Program-made: the position numbers and the translations under genes
Shown here: positions 1 through 11,000 of the stretch, one piece after another
Position numbering within the stretch: the first letter of the stretch is position 1
Layout: the number at the start of each line of letters is the position of its first letter
Notes under the pieces: model-generated
Told to the model about the DNA's origin: nothing
Seen by the model: the letters and a program-made list of their open reading frames with translations, nothing else
Database searches by the model: none
DNA from: Epiperipatus broadwayi
Taxonomy: Eukaryota; Onychophora; Udeonychophora; Euonychophora; Peripatidae
Reading direction: 5' to 3'
NCBI GenBank assembly: GCA_028023455.1
Contig: JAQFVV010000253.1
Span: forward strand, 1,310,469 to 1,374,468
Length of the DNA: 64,000 nt

Positions 1-950
1 ATGTACTTGATTGGGAAAAGTGTGTTAGAATTTCCAATGGTGGTGCAGCAGCCATGACTGGAAGAATGTCAGGATATGTAGCTGAGGTCAAAATGTCTTC
101 CAGAATGCAAGACACATTCATTGTATTATTCATGGGGAAAATTTAACTTTTCAGCAAATGAAAGAATCTCTTAGTAAAGTATTATCAAAAGTTTTGAATG
201 TAATAAATTATATGAAAACAATATGACACTGTTTTGTATTTTATATCAAGAGATGGATTGTAATTGTGAAATGCTTTTGTTTCATTTAGAAATGAGATAG
301 TTATCTCACTGAAAAGTTCTTAAAAGGGTTTTATCATTAAAAGATAAATTGACAATTTTCCTAATTGATAAAAACCATAAATTAGCAATCCGGTTTTGTG
401 ATCAAAAGTGGTTGTTGTTAATTTCTTATTTGACAGATTTTTTCAGAAAAGTGAATGAATTGAATCTCTCTGCAAAGACAAAGAACAACTATATTATGTC
501 TAAATACATGACTGCAAGCTTTCCAAAGTAAACTATCTGCATGGTCACATCGTTTTAGAAATTGCAATAGACAAATATTTCTATCCTTCATGAATTTACT
601 GAAGAAAATATTTTGATATATGAAGATAAGAGAAATATCATAATTAATCACCTTGAGAATTGTAGGACTTTTTTCAAAAAGTATTTGTCCAATTTAGATG
701 ATAAAAAAAAACATAACTGGAGCCATTTTCGCTTTTACTAAAATTTCAATATATGTATTGGTACATTGCTGAAACAATTAAAAGAAATAAGAGTAGCTAT
801 GACCCCTGAAACAGAATTTCATAATTCTGATACATTAGAATTTTGAATTCACAGACAAGAAGTGTATCTTTCTTAGACAGCAATAAATATTCTGATTTCT
901 TTTGCTTCAACTTATTTACGTGAAAGTGCTTTTTTACTATTTTTTCTAAT
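1..950 (+). pseudogene. Decayed hAT (Buster/ZBED5-like) transposase relic
   Basis: Read across frames, the stretch encodes landmarks of the C-terminal half of hAT transposases of the ZBED5/FAM200/SCAND3 group. In order these are a GGAAAMTGR-like segment near 40-65 (family: DGAAAMTGR), an all-helical block with YLTDFFRKVNELNLS (about 425-470), KLSAWSHRF near 527, INHLENCRTFFKKYLSNLDD near 641-700, and the C-terminal dimerisation signature ISFASTYLRESAF near 895-930 (family: PFaTTYLCESgFS). Stops and frameshifts occur throughout, so no product is possible. The N-terminal zinc finger would lie left of the window. A better-preserved relative lies at 43.6-47.1 kb on the other strand. The assignment rests on remembered family motifs. 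Confidence 0.72.
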
Positions 951-2160
951 TAAAAATAAACATAGGTGGTTAGTATCAGAAAAACATTAAAAAAATTTAA
1001 GAATTGCAATTTCAAATATTTTGCCGGATATTGATAGTCTCTGTAATAATATCCAGTCACATCCATCTCATTAGACATTATTATTATTAAAAATGAATAA
1101 AAATTATTATTAAATATTGTTGGTAATTTTTGTTTCATGTATGTTTATATTATATATGTAACTTAAACATAAACTATTAATATATGTAGACCTAATAATA
1201 ATAAAATGTAACTACATTCTTATAAATGTAATAAATATATATTAGAGTTTTGCTCAAATGTAAAATTTTTAATACCCCCATTTTCAACTAATACTATATA
1301 TATATTCCTTTTTAAATACATAGTTAGTCGATAGGGATCCAAAAATGTATTGTTTTTCAGAAGGCTCTCATATCAAAAAGTGATAAGCACTGATATAAGG
1401 GGCTCATGGTAAAATCATTTCTAATATCAAAATTGGTATTGCCTGTGTAAAAAAACAAATTAGAAATAATTAGATATCTGTTTACATGAAAATATGCTAT
1501 CAAAACCTTTATATTAATAAATTGCTAGAGTGGGAATTTTACATGTGTTTTCTATTATGCATTTTTTAATTTCCATCTTCACCAAAATTATATAATTTAC
1601 GAAGAAATTGTGTAGGTGACACCAGGGCAGTAGGCAAAATATTGGAAGCAATCAAATATGATTATTACATTTTTTTTAAATAACTCAATGGATACAAAAA
1701 ATGGTCTCAAAATCAAAAAATAATACTAGATTAACCTGACATAGTTTATATAAACAAAGATAACAAATAAAATAAAATTTATTTATTAAAAAAAAAAAAA
1801 CAGTTAAAATTATATATAAACTTAAATCTTCAAACAACAATACTATTCAATATTCTTTCTAAATTTCCATAAGATCAAAAGTGTTAATGAGAGCAATTTT
1901 TAATTGTTAGTTTTCAATCTAAAATTTAATTTTACTTTATACAGTGGTTGATATATTAGATAAAAATAAATAATTAATGTCTTTATTGCACTAGGATTCC
2001 TAAGAAATTGGAGCACCTGAAAGGGTTGACTTGGAATTGATCTGAGAATTCTATACTCCAGAATCTAAAATTCTACCATGTTACTAAATGCCAATAGATT
2101 TATCAAGCTAAACAAAATAAATAAAAACAGAAAAATGCAATGGGTTAAAGTTATATATGT
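951..2160. other. AT-rich stretch without recognised gene
   Basis: Only short chance ORFs, homopolymer A runs (near 1790) and AT-rich unique-looking sequence are seen. No splice-flanked coding exon or element terminus was recognised. Confidence 0.6.
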
Positions 2161-2161
2161 G

Positions 2162-2734
2162 TAATATATCCAGGGCCATGCAATTAATTAATAGTTGGAT
2201 AACTATATTTTATAAATAAGAGAAAAACAACCAAAGTTTACATAAATTTCAAGAGTTTATTTACTCTGAATAATAATAATTGTATTAGTAAAAATTAGTA
2301 ATTCTACTCGTTATTTGCCAGTTGAGAACATCTCTTAACAATTCATATCTCCTTATTAGAGATTTAATATTTATTGTCTCTTTAATGCTGAGATTTGAAA
2401 CTCTATCATTTTGTAAGCCAATACAGCTCACACACTTCTGAGATAGTCGAATTGAATTCCTAAGTGCTTTTACTAATTTCCAGAACAACAGAACATAACT
2501 CAATTTAATGTTAGTATATAATTTACTGCATTTTTTTATGCTGCTGAACTAATTTAATTCTTCTGCAGACTCTTTATCAACTTTGCTAATTTGCATAAAG
2601 TGAAATTTTCTTTATATGCAAATTAACTTATTGCAATTTCCATTAAGTAGTTTATTTTTCTGCATATTAATTTTTTATTCTATTTCTGAAATATTCTAGC
2701 ATATTAAAAGCTTGTACATATACATAATTATTCT

Positions 2735-2739
<5 letters not shown>
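2162..2739 (-). repeat. 3' LTR of the gypsy element
   Basis: This is a direct repeat of 9671-10270. Both start with an AATATA..CCAGG.CCATGC block, share a conserved TTTATTTGCCAGTTGA-type stretch, a TTTGCATAAAGTGAAA box and a TTTCTGCATATTAAT box, and end with ATTCTTTAAT. In minus-strand orientation it lies downstream of integrase, so it is the 3' LTR. It is bordered inside by an (ATA)n/(TA)n microsatellite. Confidence 0.8.
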
Positions 2740-2773
<34 letters not shown>

Positions 2774-2787
2774 TATATATATATATT
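2737..2787. repeat. (ATA)n followed by (TA)n microsatellite
   Basis: About a dozen ATA units run directly into TA dinucleotides at the inner edge of the left LTR. Confidence 0.9.
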
Positions 2788-3036
2788 AAAAAGTCTAACT
2801 GGTTTAAATAAAGATGATGAAGCACTTATTCCAACCTTGTGGAGACCTGTATTTCATCTCTTCTAATATAAACTTGAAACCAATTAATGTTGAAATTGAA
2901 GAAAATAAACATTTTGTTAATCCACATATTCTGAATACTCAATTAATTTATGCTCAATCTCATTCTTTACCTCACACTCAATCTCATTACTATTTGAGAT
3001 CTAACAGTTTTCTTTAAAAACCTGACCTTGAAAACA

Positions 3037-3218
3037 GTGGATGTTATTTTGTTGAAACATTGGGAAGTAAGACAAAATAATATGTGATTCAACCCAAAAA
3101 ATACATTGTTTACATCATAAAACCATAGTGGATGTTATTTTGTTGAAACATTGGGAAGTAAGACAAAATAATATGTGATTCAACCCAAAAAATACATTGT
3201 TTACATCATAAAACCATA
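3037..3218. repeat. Perfect 91-bp tandem duplication
   Basis: Two back-to-back 91-bp units (3037-3127 and 3128-3218) are identical base for base. Everything around them in the gypsy remnant is heavily mutated, so the duplication is much younger than the element, or an assembly artefact. Confidence 0.93.
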
Positions 3219-3224
3219 AAAACA

Positions 3225-3765
3225 TTGAATATCATATTCCTCTACTCCAGAAATATGCAGAATTTTATTCACAATTTTTTTTTTTTTTGGCTTGTGCTAG
3301 AATTAAAATAAAATTGATTTATTAAATAAATCTTGTACTTTAACAGTCTGGCTCCATAAACTTTTTTTTCCAGTTCATTTGTTATTTCGATATCTTTTTG
3401 AACAGGAGAGCCAACTTGTGTTTTTAATTCAATTTCAGCAGAAATAGCAGTCTGATTTTTTCTCTGAATTCAGAATAATCACTACATCTTCTAACAGTTC
3501 TGTTCTCCATTCTTTAATATGGTTTACATTGTGTCAGCATAATTCTGTTTGTTAATTGCAATTTTCAGCTGTTGAACTGGCTTCTCCACTACTCAATTAG
3601 ATTGCAAATGATAATCGGGTGTCAATATATGCTACATCCCTTTTGGAATAAGAAAGTTACTAAATTTCTCTGAGCTGAACTCAGTTCTATTATCCATTAT
3701 TATAGTCTCTGGATAACCGTATATTGCAAAGAATTCATTCAAAACTTTTATTACACTTTCTGTGT
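3225..3765 (-). pseudogene. Gypsy integrase, C-terminal half (fragment)
   Basis: Minus-strand reading from 3761 gives HTESVIKVLNEFF, then YGYPETII, then MDNRTEFSSEKFSNF. This is the retroviral-type integrase core around the second catalytic Asp (family: SDNGxEFxSxxF). A decayed continuation has an SNGAVE-like segment and QLKIAIN near 3540-3600. The first half of the domain, with SKWVEY, lies 2.9 kb away near 6710, separated by the nested RTE. Frameshifts and stops follow the conserved block. Known: Ty3/gypsy integrases insert cDNA into the genome. Inferred: this copy is dead. Confidence 0.8.
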
Positions 3766-3957
3766 GTAGATGGACAATTGAAATTTTAAATTGGATTCCA
3801 AGAGATTTTAAAAGACCCAGAAAAAGACATGTGAGATGGATGGATGAAATAAGAAAGTGTGCAGGGGTGATGTGGAGAAGAGAAGCTAAAGATAGGAAAA
3901 GATGGATTGAACTTGGAGAGACCTTCATCCTGCAGTGGATTGATAATGGCTGATGAT
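3766..3957 (+). pseudogene. Inverted 3'-end copy of the RTE LINE
   Basis: Plus-strand frame from 3762 reads RWTIEILNWIPRDFKRP, then RHVRWMDEIRKC, then a tail ending LGETFILQWIDNG and a stop at about 3951. This is the typical C-terminus of RTE/BovB-type ORF2. The same WTIxILNWIPRDFKRPRK stretch occurs on the minus strand at 3964-4060 as part of the main RTE copy, so the two form inverted arms of about 95 bp around a loop of about 100 bp. The inverted piece extends past the point where the main copy stops and supplies the true ORF end. Confidence 0.82.
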
Positions 3958-3963
3958 ATATCA

Positions 3964-6675
3964 ACACTTTCTTAGTTCATCCATCCATCTCACATGTGGT
4001 CTCTTTCTAGGTCTTTTAAAATCTCTTGGAATCCAATTTAAAATTTTAATTGTCCATCTGTTATCATCTCTTCTAACAATATGTCCAGCCCAACTCCACT
4101 TCAGTCTTTTATTTTTTCAATGAGGTCAGTAAAACCTGTTTGTTCTCTTACCCATACATTGCATTTTTGATCCCTTCTTGTTACTCCCAACATGCATCTC
4201 TCCATACTTCTTTGATCTGAAGTCTCTGGATTGCTCTTCTATTAAGTGTACAAGTCTCAGATCCATAAGTAAGAACTGGCAAAACACATTTATTAAAAAC
4301 CTTCCTTTTCAAACACATAGGCATATTTCCTTTGAGTATCAAGTTATTTCTACCAAAAGCACTCCAACCAACTTTAATTCTATGATTAATTTCATCCATT
4401 ATATTTCCATCTGTATTAATAATCTGACCAAGGCATTTGTAACTGTTAACTTCTTCTAACTCATCATAATCAATCTTTATTTTCATATTTTGAGAAAATC
4501 TATTAAACATTACTTTAGTCTTTTTAACATTTATTTCCTACTTTCATCTGATAACTCCTGCTACATTTCCTGTAGCTCTAAAGCATTATTTGCAAAAACA
4601 ACTACATCATCTGCAAAATCTAAATGACTTAAATAATCTCCATTTACTTTCACTCCGTTAGCTTCCCATTTTAATCCACAAAATACTTCTTGCAGCACTG
4701 CTGTAAAAAGTTTTGGAGATATGGAGTCACCCTGTCTTACACCCTTTTCAATGTTGATTTTCCTACTATCATTATGTAATCTAATTGTTGCTGTTGCATT
4801 TTTATAAATATTCTTCAGAATATGACAATATCCTGGATCTACACTTTGATGATCCAATGCTTTAATCACTGAAAAAATGTTTATAGAATCAAATGCCTTT
4901 TCATGGTCTACAAATCCTAAGCATAATGGCAACTCATATTCATTTGTCCTTTCTATAATTTCTCCCAATACCTGGATATGATCTACTGTACTAAAACCAC
5001 TTTTAAATCCAGCTTGTTCTCTTGGTTGGTGGAAATCCAGTGTTTTCTGTAGACGAGTTGTAATTATCTTAGTAAAAATTTTGTAAAAAACTGATAAAAG
5101 ACTGATAGGTCTGTAATTTCTAATATCTTCTGTATCACCTTTTTTAAATATTAATATTAATATTGCATTCTTCCAATCATCTGGTACATCTTTATCATTT
5201 AGACATTTGGTATATAACTTTTTGCTAAAAAAATTTCTATTTCTTCACCTGCTTCTTTTAATATATCAATTATAATTCCATCATTATCTGGAGCCTTCCC
5301 TTTCTTCATAAATTTAATTGCATGTCTCACTTCCTCATTCAAAATTTCAGCAATTCGGAAGATACAATAGGTATAGGAGGCACTTGTTCTTTATTACTAT
5401 ATAATTCTTGATAGAAGTCTTCTACATATTTTATGATGTCATCTCTCTTTTTAGTAATAATGCCATCTTTTTTTCTTGTTGCAGATATAAATTTCCTATC
5501 AATACCAAAATGTTTTACACTCTTTAGACTTTTATTCTCTTCTACAGTTTCCTTGCTAGTTCACAATTATACTTTCTTATATCATTTTCAACTCTTTTCC
5601 ACACCATTTTACAAAATTCGAGATATTCAATCTTTTTATAATGTATATCCTCATATTCCTTCTTTTCTTCATAAATTCTCTAGTCTCAGTAGAAATTTTA
5701 TTGGTCAATTGCTGCTTTTTTTCACCCAGCTAACTTTTTTGCAGTTTTTAAAAGTGTATCGCTTATTTTCCTATTAATGTCATTCAAATCTGAATCATGT
5801 TCAAAATCTACTAATACTTGAAACCGATTTGTAAGTTCTAATTTAAATTCATTAGAATGTTTCTGAAGATTAGGAATATCAACTGTAAATATTATTTTTC
5901 GTAATAATTTTTGTCTCTCTAGTTTTGCATTAACATATATCTTATATCTTACTAATCGATGGTCACTTCCTGTGTTAAATTTATTAAGAACATTACAATC
6001 TTGAAATATGTATTTTCAGTTAGTCAAAATATAATCCAATTCTGCTGTACCTTCATTTGGATGCTTCCATGTCCATTTCCTTTTAACATTTTTCTCAAAA
6101 AAAGAATTCATAATATAAAGTTTTTGTTTTTCTGCAAACTCCACAAGTCTCTGTCCTCTCTCATTTCTATTACCATAACCAAAATTACCTACAGCAATTT
6201 CATCTCTCATTTGCTTACCAATTCTAGCATTAAAGTCTCCCATAACAATTTTAAAATGTTGTTTACTCTGATCAAAAGCCTTTTGTACATCCATATAAAA
6301 ATCTTCTATAACTTCATCACTATGAGAACTTGATGGGACATAAACCTGAATTATCTGCATTTGGTATCTGCTATTACGTTGTAAAATTAATCTTGCCACT
6401 CTGTCTGATACACCATCAATCTCCACAATGTTATTCTTCCATTTTTTATTTATAATGAATCCTACTCCATTTGTATTTCCAATATTTGTGCCTTTATAGT
6501 AGAGTACATGCCCACTTTTTAAATCAATTGTTTCTTCATCTTTTCTTCTAACTTCACAAAGTCCAATAATGTCCCATTTAATATAAGATAGTTCTTCTTC
6601 TAACTCTTGCAATCTTCCTTCACTTGAAAGTGATCTGCAGTTGTAAGTACCTAAATAAAAAGTCGTCATCAAATT
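3964..6675 (-). pseudogene. RTE-type non-LTR retrotransposon ORF2 (endonuclease-RT), broken
   Basis: A 218-residue open stretch (6672-6016) is an endonuclease-exonuclease-phosphatase domain: LGTYNCRSL at the start, IIGLCEVRRKD, then MGDFNARIG (catalytic D-x-N) and WTWKHPNEGTAELDYIL. After a frameshifted linker (about 5000-6015), 4968-4561 holds reverse transcriptase with GFVDHEKAFDSI, GVRQGDSISPKLF and the FADDVVVF catalytic motif. Residues encoded at 4510-4181 are the RTE C-terminal region (VLPVLTYGSETCTLNRR), continuing to about 3970. Length (about 2.7 kb) and domain order fit RTE/BovB elements. Several stops and frameshifts disrupt it. It sits inside the gypsy integrase. The 5' end abuts an AT run near 6676-6690. 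Confidence 0.88.
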
Positions 6676-6691
6676 ATATATATATATATCA

Positions 6692-9660
6692 TTTATTACA
6701 CAATATTCAACCCACTTTGAATATATATCTATGGCTACAAAGGTTTTTCATGAAATGATCCTGCATGGTCTGGATAAACTTACTACCAAGCTTCTGTAGC
6801 TTTAGGCCAGGATTTAAACTTCTAAATTTGCTATGATTTGATGCTTGACAGTTTTTCACAGTCTGTTCAATGTTGCCATTCGACTCTTGCCATCAAACAT
6901 GCCAATTATTTCATTGTAATGGCACCCAAGAGTGTCTTTTATGTAACAATAGGATGCTTTTTCTGATTCAGGCAGAATCATCATATGGACCATCATTAAA
7001 ATACAATTTTTACATGTTAAAGGGTTTTTTCTTGAGCATTCCATATTGCTAGAGATGAATTTCCTAGTCATTTAACTGGCCATCCACAGTTTATCCATCT
7101 CTCAATAATACTTATTTATGTGTGTCCCTTCATCTGTCACTTTACTAATAATATTGTCTAGCTTTAAAATGTCTACTAATTTATCTCATATAGTCATGAC
7201 TTTCATGCCTTTCAATTTAATACTGAATAATGATTCCTTGGTGTGATTGCCTAAGTAATCCATGTCAAGTCATACATTAAATAGCTGATAAGAATGGATC
7301 ACAGATTTGAATTTGCAACTCATTCTTGGCTTTCTTGATCTACTCATTAAAATAAATTAACCAACTTCATTACACTGCTCAAATTATATATGAAAGATGG
7401 AATTTTTTAATTACATGTGAGAATTTATCTGAAGTTAACTGTGGTTCTCACTTGTGTTGCTCCATAAATCCCTAATATAATATGTTGCATCTAATTTTCA
7501 GTCTTAGTCATTGAAATTTCTTTTGCCATAGTACATGTTTCCAAGGTGTTTTATATAGATCTGAAGTAACAGGGTGATTCTCTTTCTGTTTATTGTAATG
7601 TGCTAACAACCTATCAGCAGGAAAGTAATTATTTTACTCTCTGAAAAATCAATTCTTATAGTTACCTTAGGTTCTTCCTCAGGAGTTCATAAAGAGGCTT
7701 AGCTATGTGATCTTCCCTCCATAAAAACCTCAAAGAACTCTACATATCCTAGAAATGCCAGCAACTGTTTGGCATTTTTTGGTTTCAAACCATTTTTCAC
7801 AGCCATTACTTTTTCTGGGTTTGAACATTTTCTGTTTTCATTAATAATATGTCCTAGAAATTCTATATCTTTTATAGTCCAAATACATTTTTCAGCATTC
7901 TACCTTGCACCAAATTTCTGTAATTTTTCCCAGACTGCATATACTATTTCTTTTAATTCTATTTTGCTGTCAGAAACCACAAATACATCATGGATTCCTT
8001 GTAATAAATTTTCTATTTTTGCCTGAAAAGTATTGTGTTATGATTATCCCAAATGGTAGTCTATTGAACTTAAATAATCCCATATGCATGTTTATACTTA
8101 ATAATTCTACTATTTCTCCTGTTCACTGGAATTTGATGAAACACTTTCAAGTTGACATTCACAAAGTAATTGCCTTTTTCAAAGATGCTAGTATTTCCTT
8201 CATGCTGGGAACAGGATACACTTCTTTGATTATGGACTTGTTAATCGTAACTCTATAGTCAATACATAACCTCACCTTTACATCAAGTTTTAACACTGCC
8301 ACAACAAGCATAGCCCAGACTGATTACTCACAAGGAGAAATTATGCCTTTACTTCTTAATTCATTTAAAGCCTACAAAGATGACCTTACTTGATCTTTAT
8401 ACAACCTGTTGGGCATTATCAACTAATGCAATATTAATTGTTTTTGTTTTGAATTCCACTACATTAGTTTTAAAGAGCTGTGGAAATTGGTTTTCTTACT
8501 TCAACTTTTAAATTTCTTCACAATATCTATTTTTATTCCCAAAGGCTTAAACCAATTTCTTCCTAATATTGGGTTAATATTCCATTTCACTAGATATGAT
8601 GGTAATTGTTTCCTATTGGCTATTTATATGTACAGACACTATAGCCATTTTTCTAATTGTTATGTGGTTTTTGTTTACATCTGACACTATCATCTTAGAC
8701 TTTTTCAACATGTGGTTGATGTTCACTTTTTTATGAATCATATTCCAATCTTTCCATAATACTAATGATATACCTGCCCTGCTGTCAATCTCCATTTGTA
8801 TATTTTGATCAAAGATTTGTTGCTTACATAACTTTGTATTATCACTTTTTAGATACTACTTCCCTTGATTTGCCCTTTTGATGTAAATCTTGCTTTATTA
8901 TTTGTTGCTTACATAACTTTGACAAGTGACTTTCCAATTTATAGTTAAAACATTTTTTGTTTTAAATCTGCAAATAGGTTTTAAATGTCCTTTTTCCCCC
9001 ACAAAAATATCAAGTAGAAGTCTCTTAAATTTTTACTTATCTTTCATTGTTTTATCATATTTATACTCATTTTTGAAGGATCACTCTCTTTTGCATTCTG
9101 AAAATTTCCATATGGACTATCATGGCTTCATAAGCTAATGCTCACATAGTAGCTTGTATGCTAATTTCTTCTCACTTAGTAATATTTTTCTAAACTTTAG
9201 GTCTCTTATTCCCCATACTAGCTGATCCAGCAGTATTCTATCAATATAAATTCCTAAATTCACTTTCATACAACTAAGTAATGTTTGTATGTATTCTCAT
9301 TTTGTGACTGTATCCTCTCTTGAAAATGAAGATGTGCTTTCAATGTTATGGGTTTAAAATTGGTATTTAGTTTTATCAATAACTCTTCATAGGATATTTC
9401 ATCAGGCGGGTTAGAATCTTGCGAATGATTTGCCACATTTAATGTATCTTTACCGGATATTCATAATAGCATTTCTACTTTGTTTATCATCTGTTATTCC
9501 ATTCATAAGCATATACTTTTCAATATGATTCACATGCAGCAAATGCATTGACTTGAATTTTGTATATCAAACATTGTTCTGCATTTTCAGTTCACTGCAC
9601 CACTAAATTTAATATTTCAAAGTAATTCTTTATTTAAGCTTCACTGATTGAATTGTCAAA
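6692..9660 (-). pseudogene. Gypsy gag-protease-RT-integrase N-half, decayed
   Basis: Minus-strand frames give integrase entry (AGSFHEK and, frameshifted, AIDIYSKWVEYC near 6700-6760) and RT thumb (FLGHIINENRK, NPEKVMAVKNGLKPKNAKQL, about 7745-7890). Upstream are a decayed active-site region (GIHDVFVV near 7970-8000) and RT fingers (VRLCIDYRVTINKSIIKEVYP near 8230-8290). They are preceded by a protease-like MEIDSRAGISL near 8760-8790 (family: DSGAG, Gly changed to Arg) and a degenerate zinc-knuckle-like stretch near 8930-9000, as expected at the end of gag. Stops and frameshifts are frequent. The plus-strand ORFs here are antisense shadows. Confidence 0.78.
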
Positions 9661-9670
9661 CTGCACCAAA

Positions 9671-10270
9671 TAATATAACCAGGTCCATGCAGTCAATTGG
9701 CAGCTGGATAATTATATTTTATAAATAAAAAAATGAAAGTTTAAATAAATGTCAAGGATTTATTTACTATGAATAATAATAATTGTATTAGTAAAGATTA
9801 GTAATTTTATTTATTTGCCAGTTGAAAACAAGATCACATAGATCTCTTAACAATTTACATCTCCTTAGAAGTTTAATATCTATATAATCTCTCTAATTTT
9901 GAGATTTGAAACTATCATTTTGTAAGCACACTATAGCTCAACTCAGATTATTCTGAGATAGTCGAATTGAATTCTTGACTAGAGCTCTTCCTTATTAATT
10001 TCCAGAACAATAGAATATAACTTAACTTAATACTCACTTTAACATTTATTGTACTTTTTACACTATTGAACTAATTTAACTCTTTTGCACTCTTTTTCAG
10101 CTTTGTGAATTTGCATAAAGTGAAATGTTCTTTACATGCAAATTAACTCGTAGCAATTTCCAGTAAGTAGTTTCTTTTTCTGCATATTAATTATTTATTC
10201 TACTTCTGGAGATTCTAACATATCAAGATTAAAAACGTGTATGCACACACTCTTTTATTTATTCTTTAAT
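9671..10270 (-). repeat. 5' LTR of the gypsy element
   Basis: Partner of 2162-2739 (see there). On the minus strand it precedes gag, so it is the 5' LTR. No clear primer-binding site could be assigned just inside it. Its outer edge directly abuts a hammerhead-SINE copy. Confidence 0.8.
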
Positions 10271-10448
10271 CTATGTATATATCTGCATTTAGAAGGGTTT
10301 TAAACTCAGACTTTCAAACTCCATACATCTACCTACTCCATCACAACTGACACACATAGCACATACATATGAAAGAGATAAATGATCTCCAATATATGTA
10401 CTTCATGCTGAACCAGCATTCAACAGTTGATTCTAATCATGATCTCCC
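10271..10448 (-). mobile_element. Hammerhead-bearing SINE, copy C
   Basis: Minus strand from 10448: GGGAGATCATGA block, then a CTGTTGA / hairpin / GAAG core (10426-10401), an ATAT-rich putative stem III, and a tRNA-like body with box-A-like GGAGTAGGTAGATG and box-B-like GAGTTTAAAACCC (near 10296-10308). The order equals copies A, D and E. It abuts the outer end of the gypsy 5' LTR at 10270. Confidence 0.65.
10401..10426 (-). ncRNA. Hammerhead-like core (copy C, two core changes)
   Basis: CUGUUGA, then stem II AUGCUG-GUU-CAGCAU (six perfect pairs), then GAAG. Relative to the hammerhead consensus (CUGANGA...GAAA), A6 is U and the last A of GAAA is G, so it is probably inactive. The outermost stem II pair is A-U where copy B has G-C. 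Confidence 0.5.
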
Positions 10449-10475
10449 ATATATATATATATATATATATATATA
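10448..10475. repeat. (TA)n microsatellite
   Basis: An uninterrupted TA run sits at the boundary between SINE copy C and the next palindrome. Confidence 0.9.
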
Positions 10476-10485
10476 AGCAGTGCTC

Positions 10486-10765
10486 GGTTTATATTAAGAT
10501 AGCAAATATTCATACTTTAATGAACATGCCTCAATCCTCTTCACCGTCCAACACTTAGGATATCCATCATAGAATTCTCAAGGCCCTTGTTGCCACCAAC
10601 ATTGTTATCATACCCATATTGACTTTAAGTCACTCTGACCACACATATATAGGATCTTAATATATCCATTTAAGTATACAGAAGATGAATGGGCAGAATA
10701 CAGGCTGAATATGTAATATTTAAATACAAGTATACTGTAAAAGATTTGCTATCTTAATATAAACC
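10486..10765. repeat. MITE-like element with 22-bp perfect terminal inverted repeats
   Basis: The 22 bases at 10486-10507 (starting GGTTTATATTAAG) are the exact reverse complement of 10744-10765. The 280-bp unit has no coding sequence. Its right part (about 10707-10735) contains an antisense copy of the 3' tail shared by SINE copies D and E. The transposon superfamily is not determinable. Confidence 0.7.
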
Positions 10766-10799
10766 AAACTGATTATATATATGTGTGTTGTGTGTGTGT

Positions 10800-11000
10800 G
10801 GGAGATGATGACCTGGAACAACTAATTAGTGCTGGTTGAGCAGAAAATGTGTATATTATAGATAATTATCTTTTTCACGTGTATGTGGTCATGGATATCA
10901 GTTGTATAAGATAAGAGGCTGAAACACTGAGTTCAAATCCCATCTAAATTACAATAATTTCACTATAGACAATACAATATACTTGTATTTAAATATTACA
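10800..11000 (+). mobile_element. Hammerhead-bearing SINE, copy E
   Basis: Starts GGGAGATGATGACCTGG directly after a (TG)n run. A degenerate core follows (CTAATTA, hairpin, GAAA at 10822-10846), then a CACGTGTATGTGGTC segment, a tRNA-like body with TGAGTTCAAATCCCA as B-box (about 10931-10945), and the family tail ATACTTGTATTTAAATATT. It aligns by eye over its length (about 200 bp) with copy D (minus strand, 23.45 kb), which defines the element's ends. A (TA)n run follows the tail. Confidence 0.68.

Larger units (their letters stand above)
2162..10270 (-). mobile_element. Ty3/gypsy LTR retrotransposon, decayed, with nested RTE LINE
   Basis: Two diverged direct repeats of about 580-600 bp (2162-2739 and 9671-10270) bracket minus-strand remnants of gag, protease, reverse transcriptase and integrase in Ty3/gypsy order. 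The integrase core is split: the SKWVEY part lies near 6700-6725 and the TESVIKVLNEFF part at about 3640-3760, with an RTE LINE in between (3766-6690). The LTRs differ by many substitutions and small indels, so the insertion is old. No ORF is intact. The RTE is younger than the LTR element because it interrupts it. Exact ends and target duplications were not resolved. Confidence 0.82.

Noticed and set aside
2814-3017. 67-codon plus ORF with SHSLPHTQSHYYLRS
   Set aside because: It lies on the strand opposite to the gypsy reading, near its 3' end, with no family match; likely chance.
7769-9138. Several plus-strand ORFs of 65-117 codons
   Set aside because: They are antisense to gypsy gag-pol; the minus-strand frames carry the recognisable RT and protease motifs.
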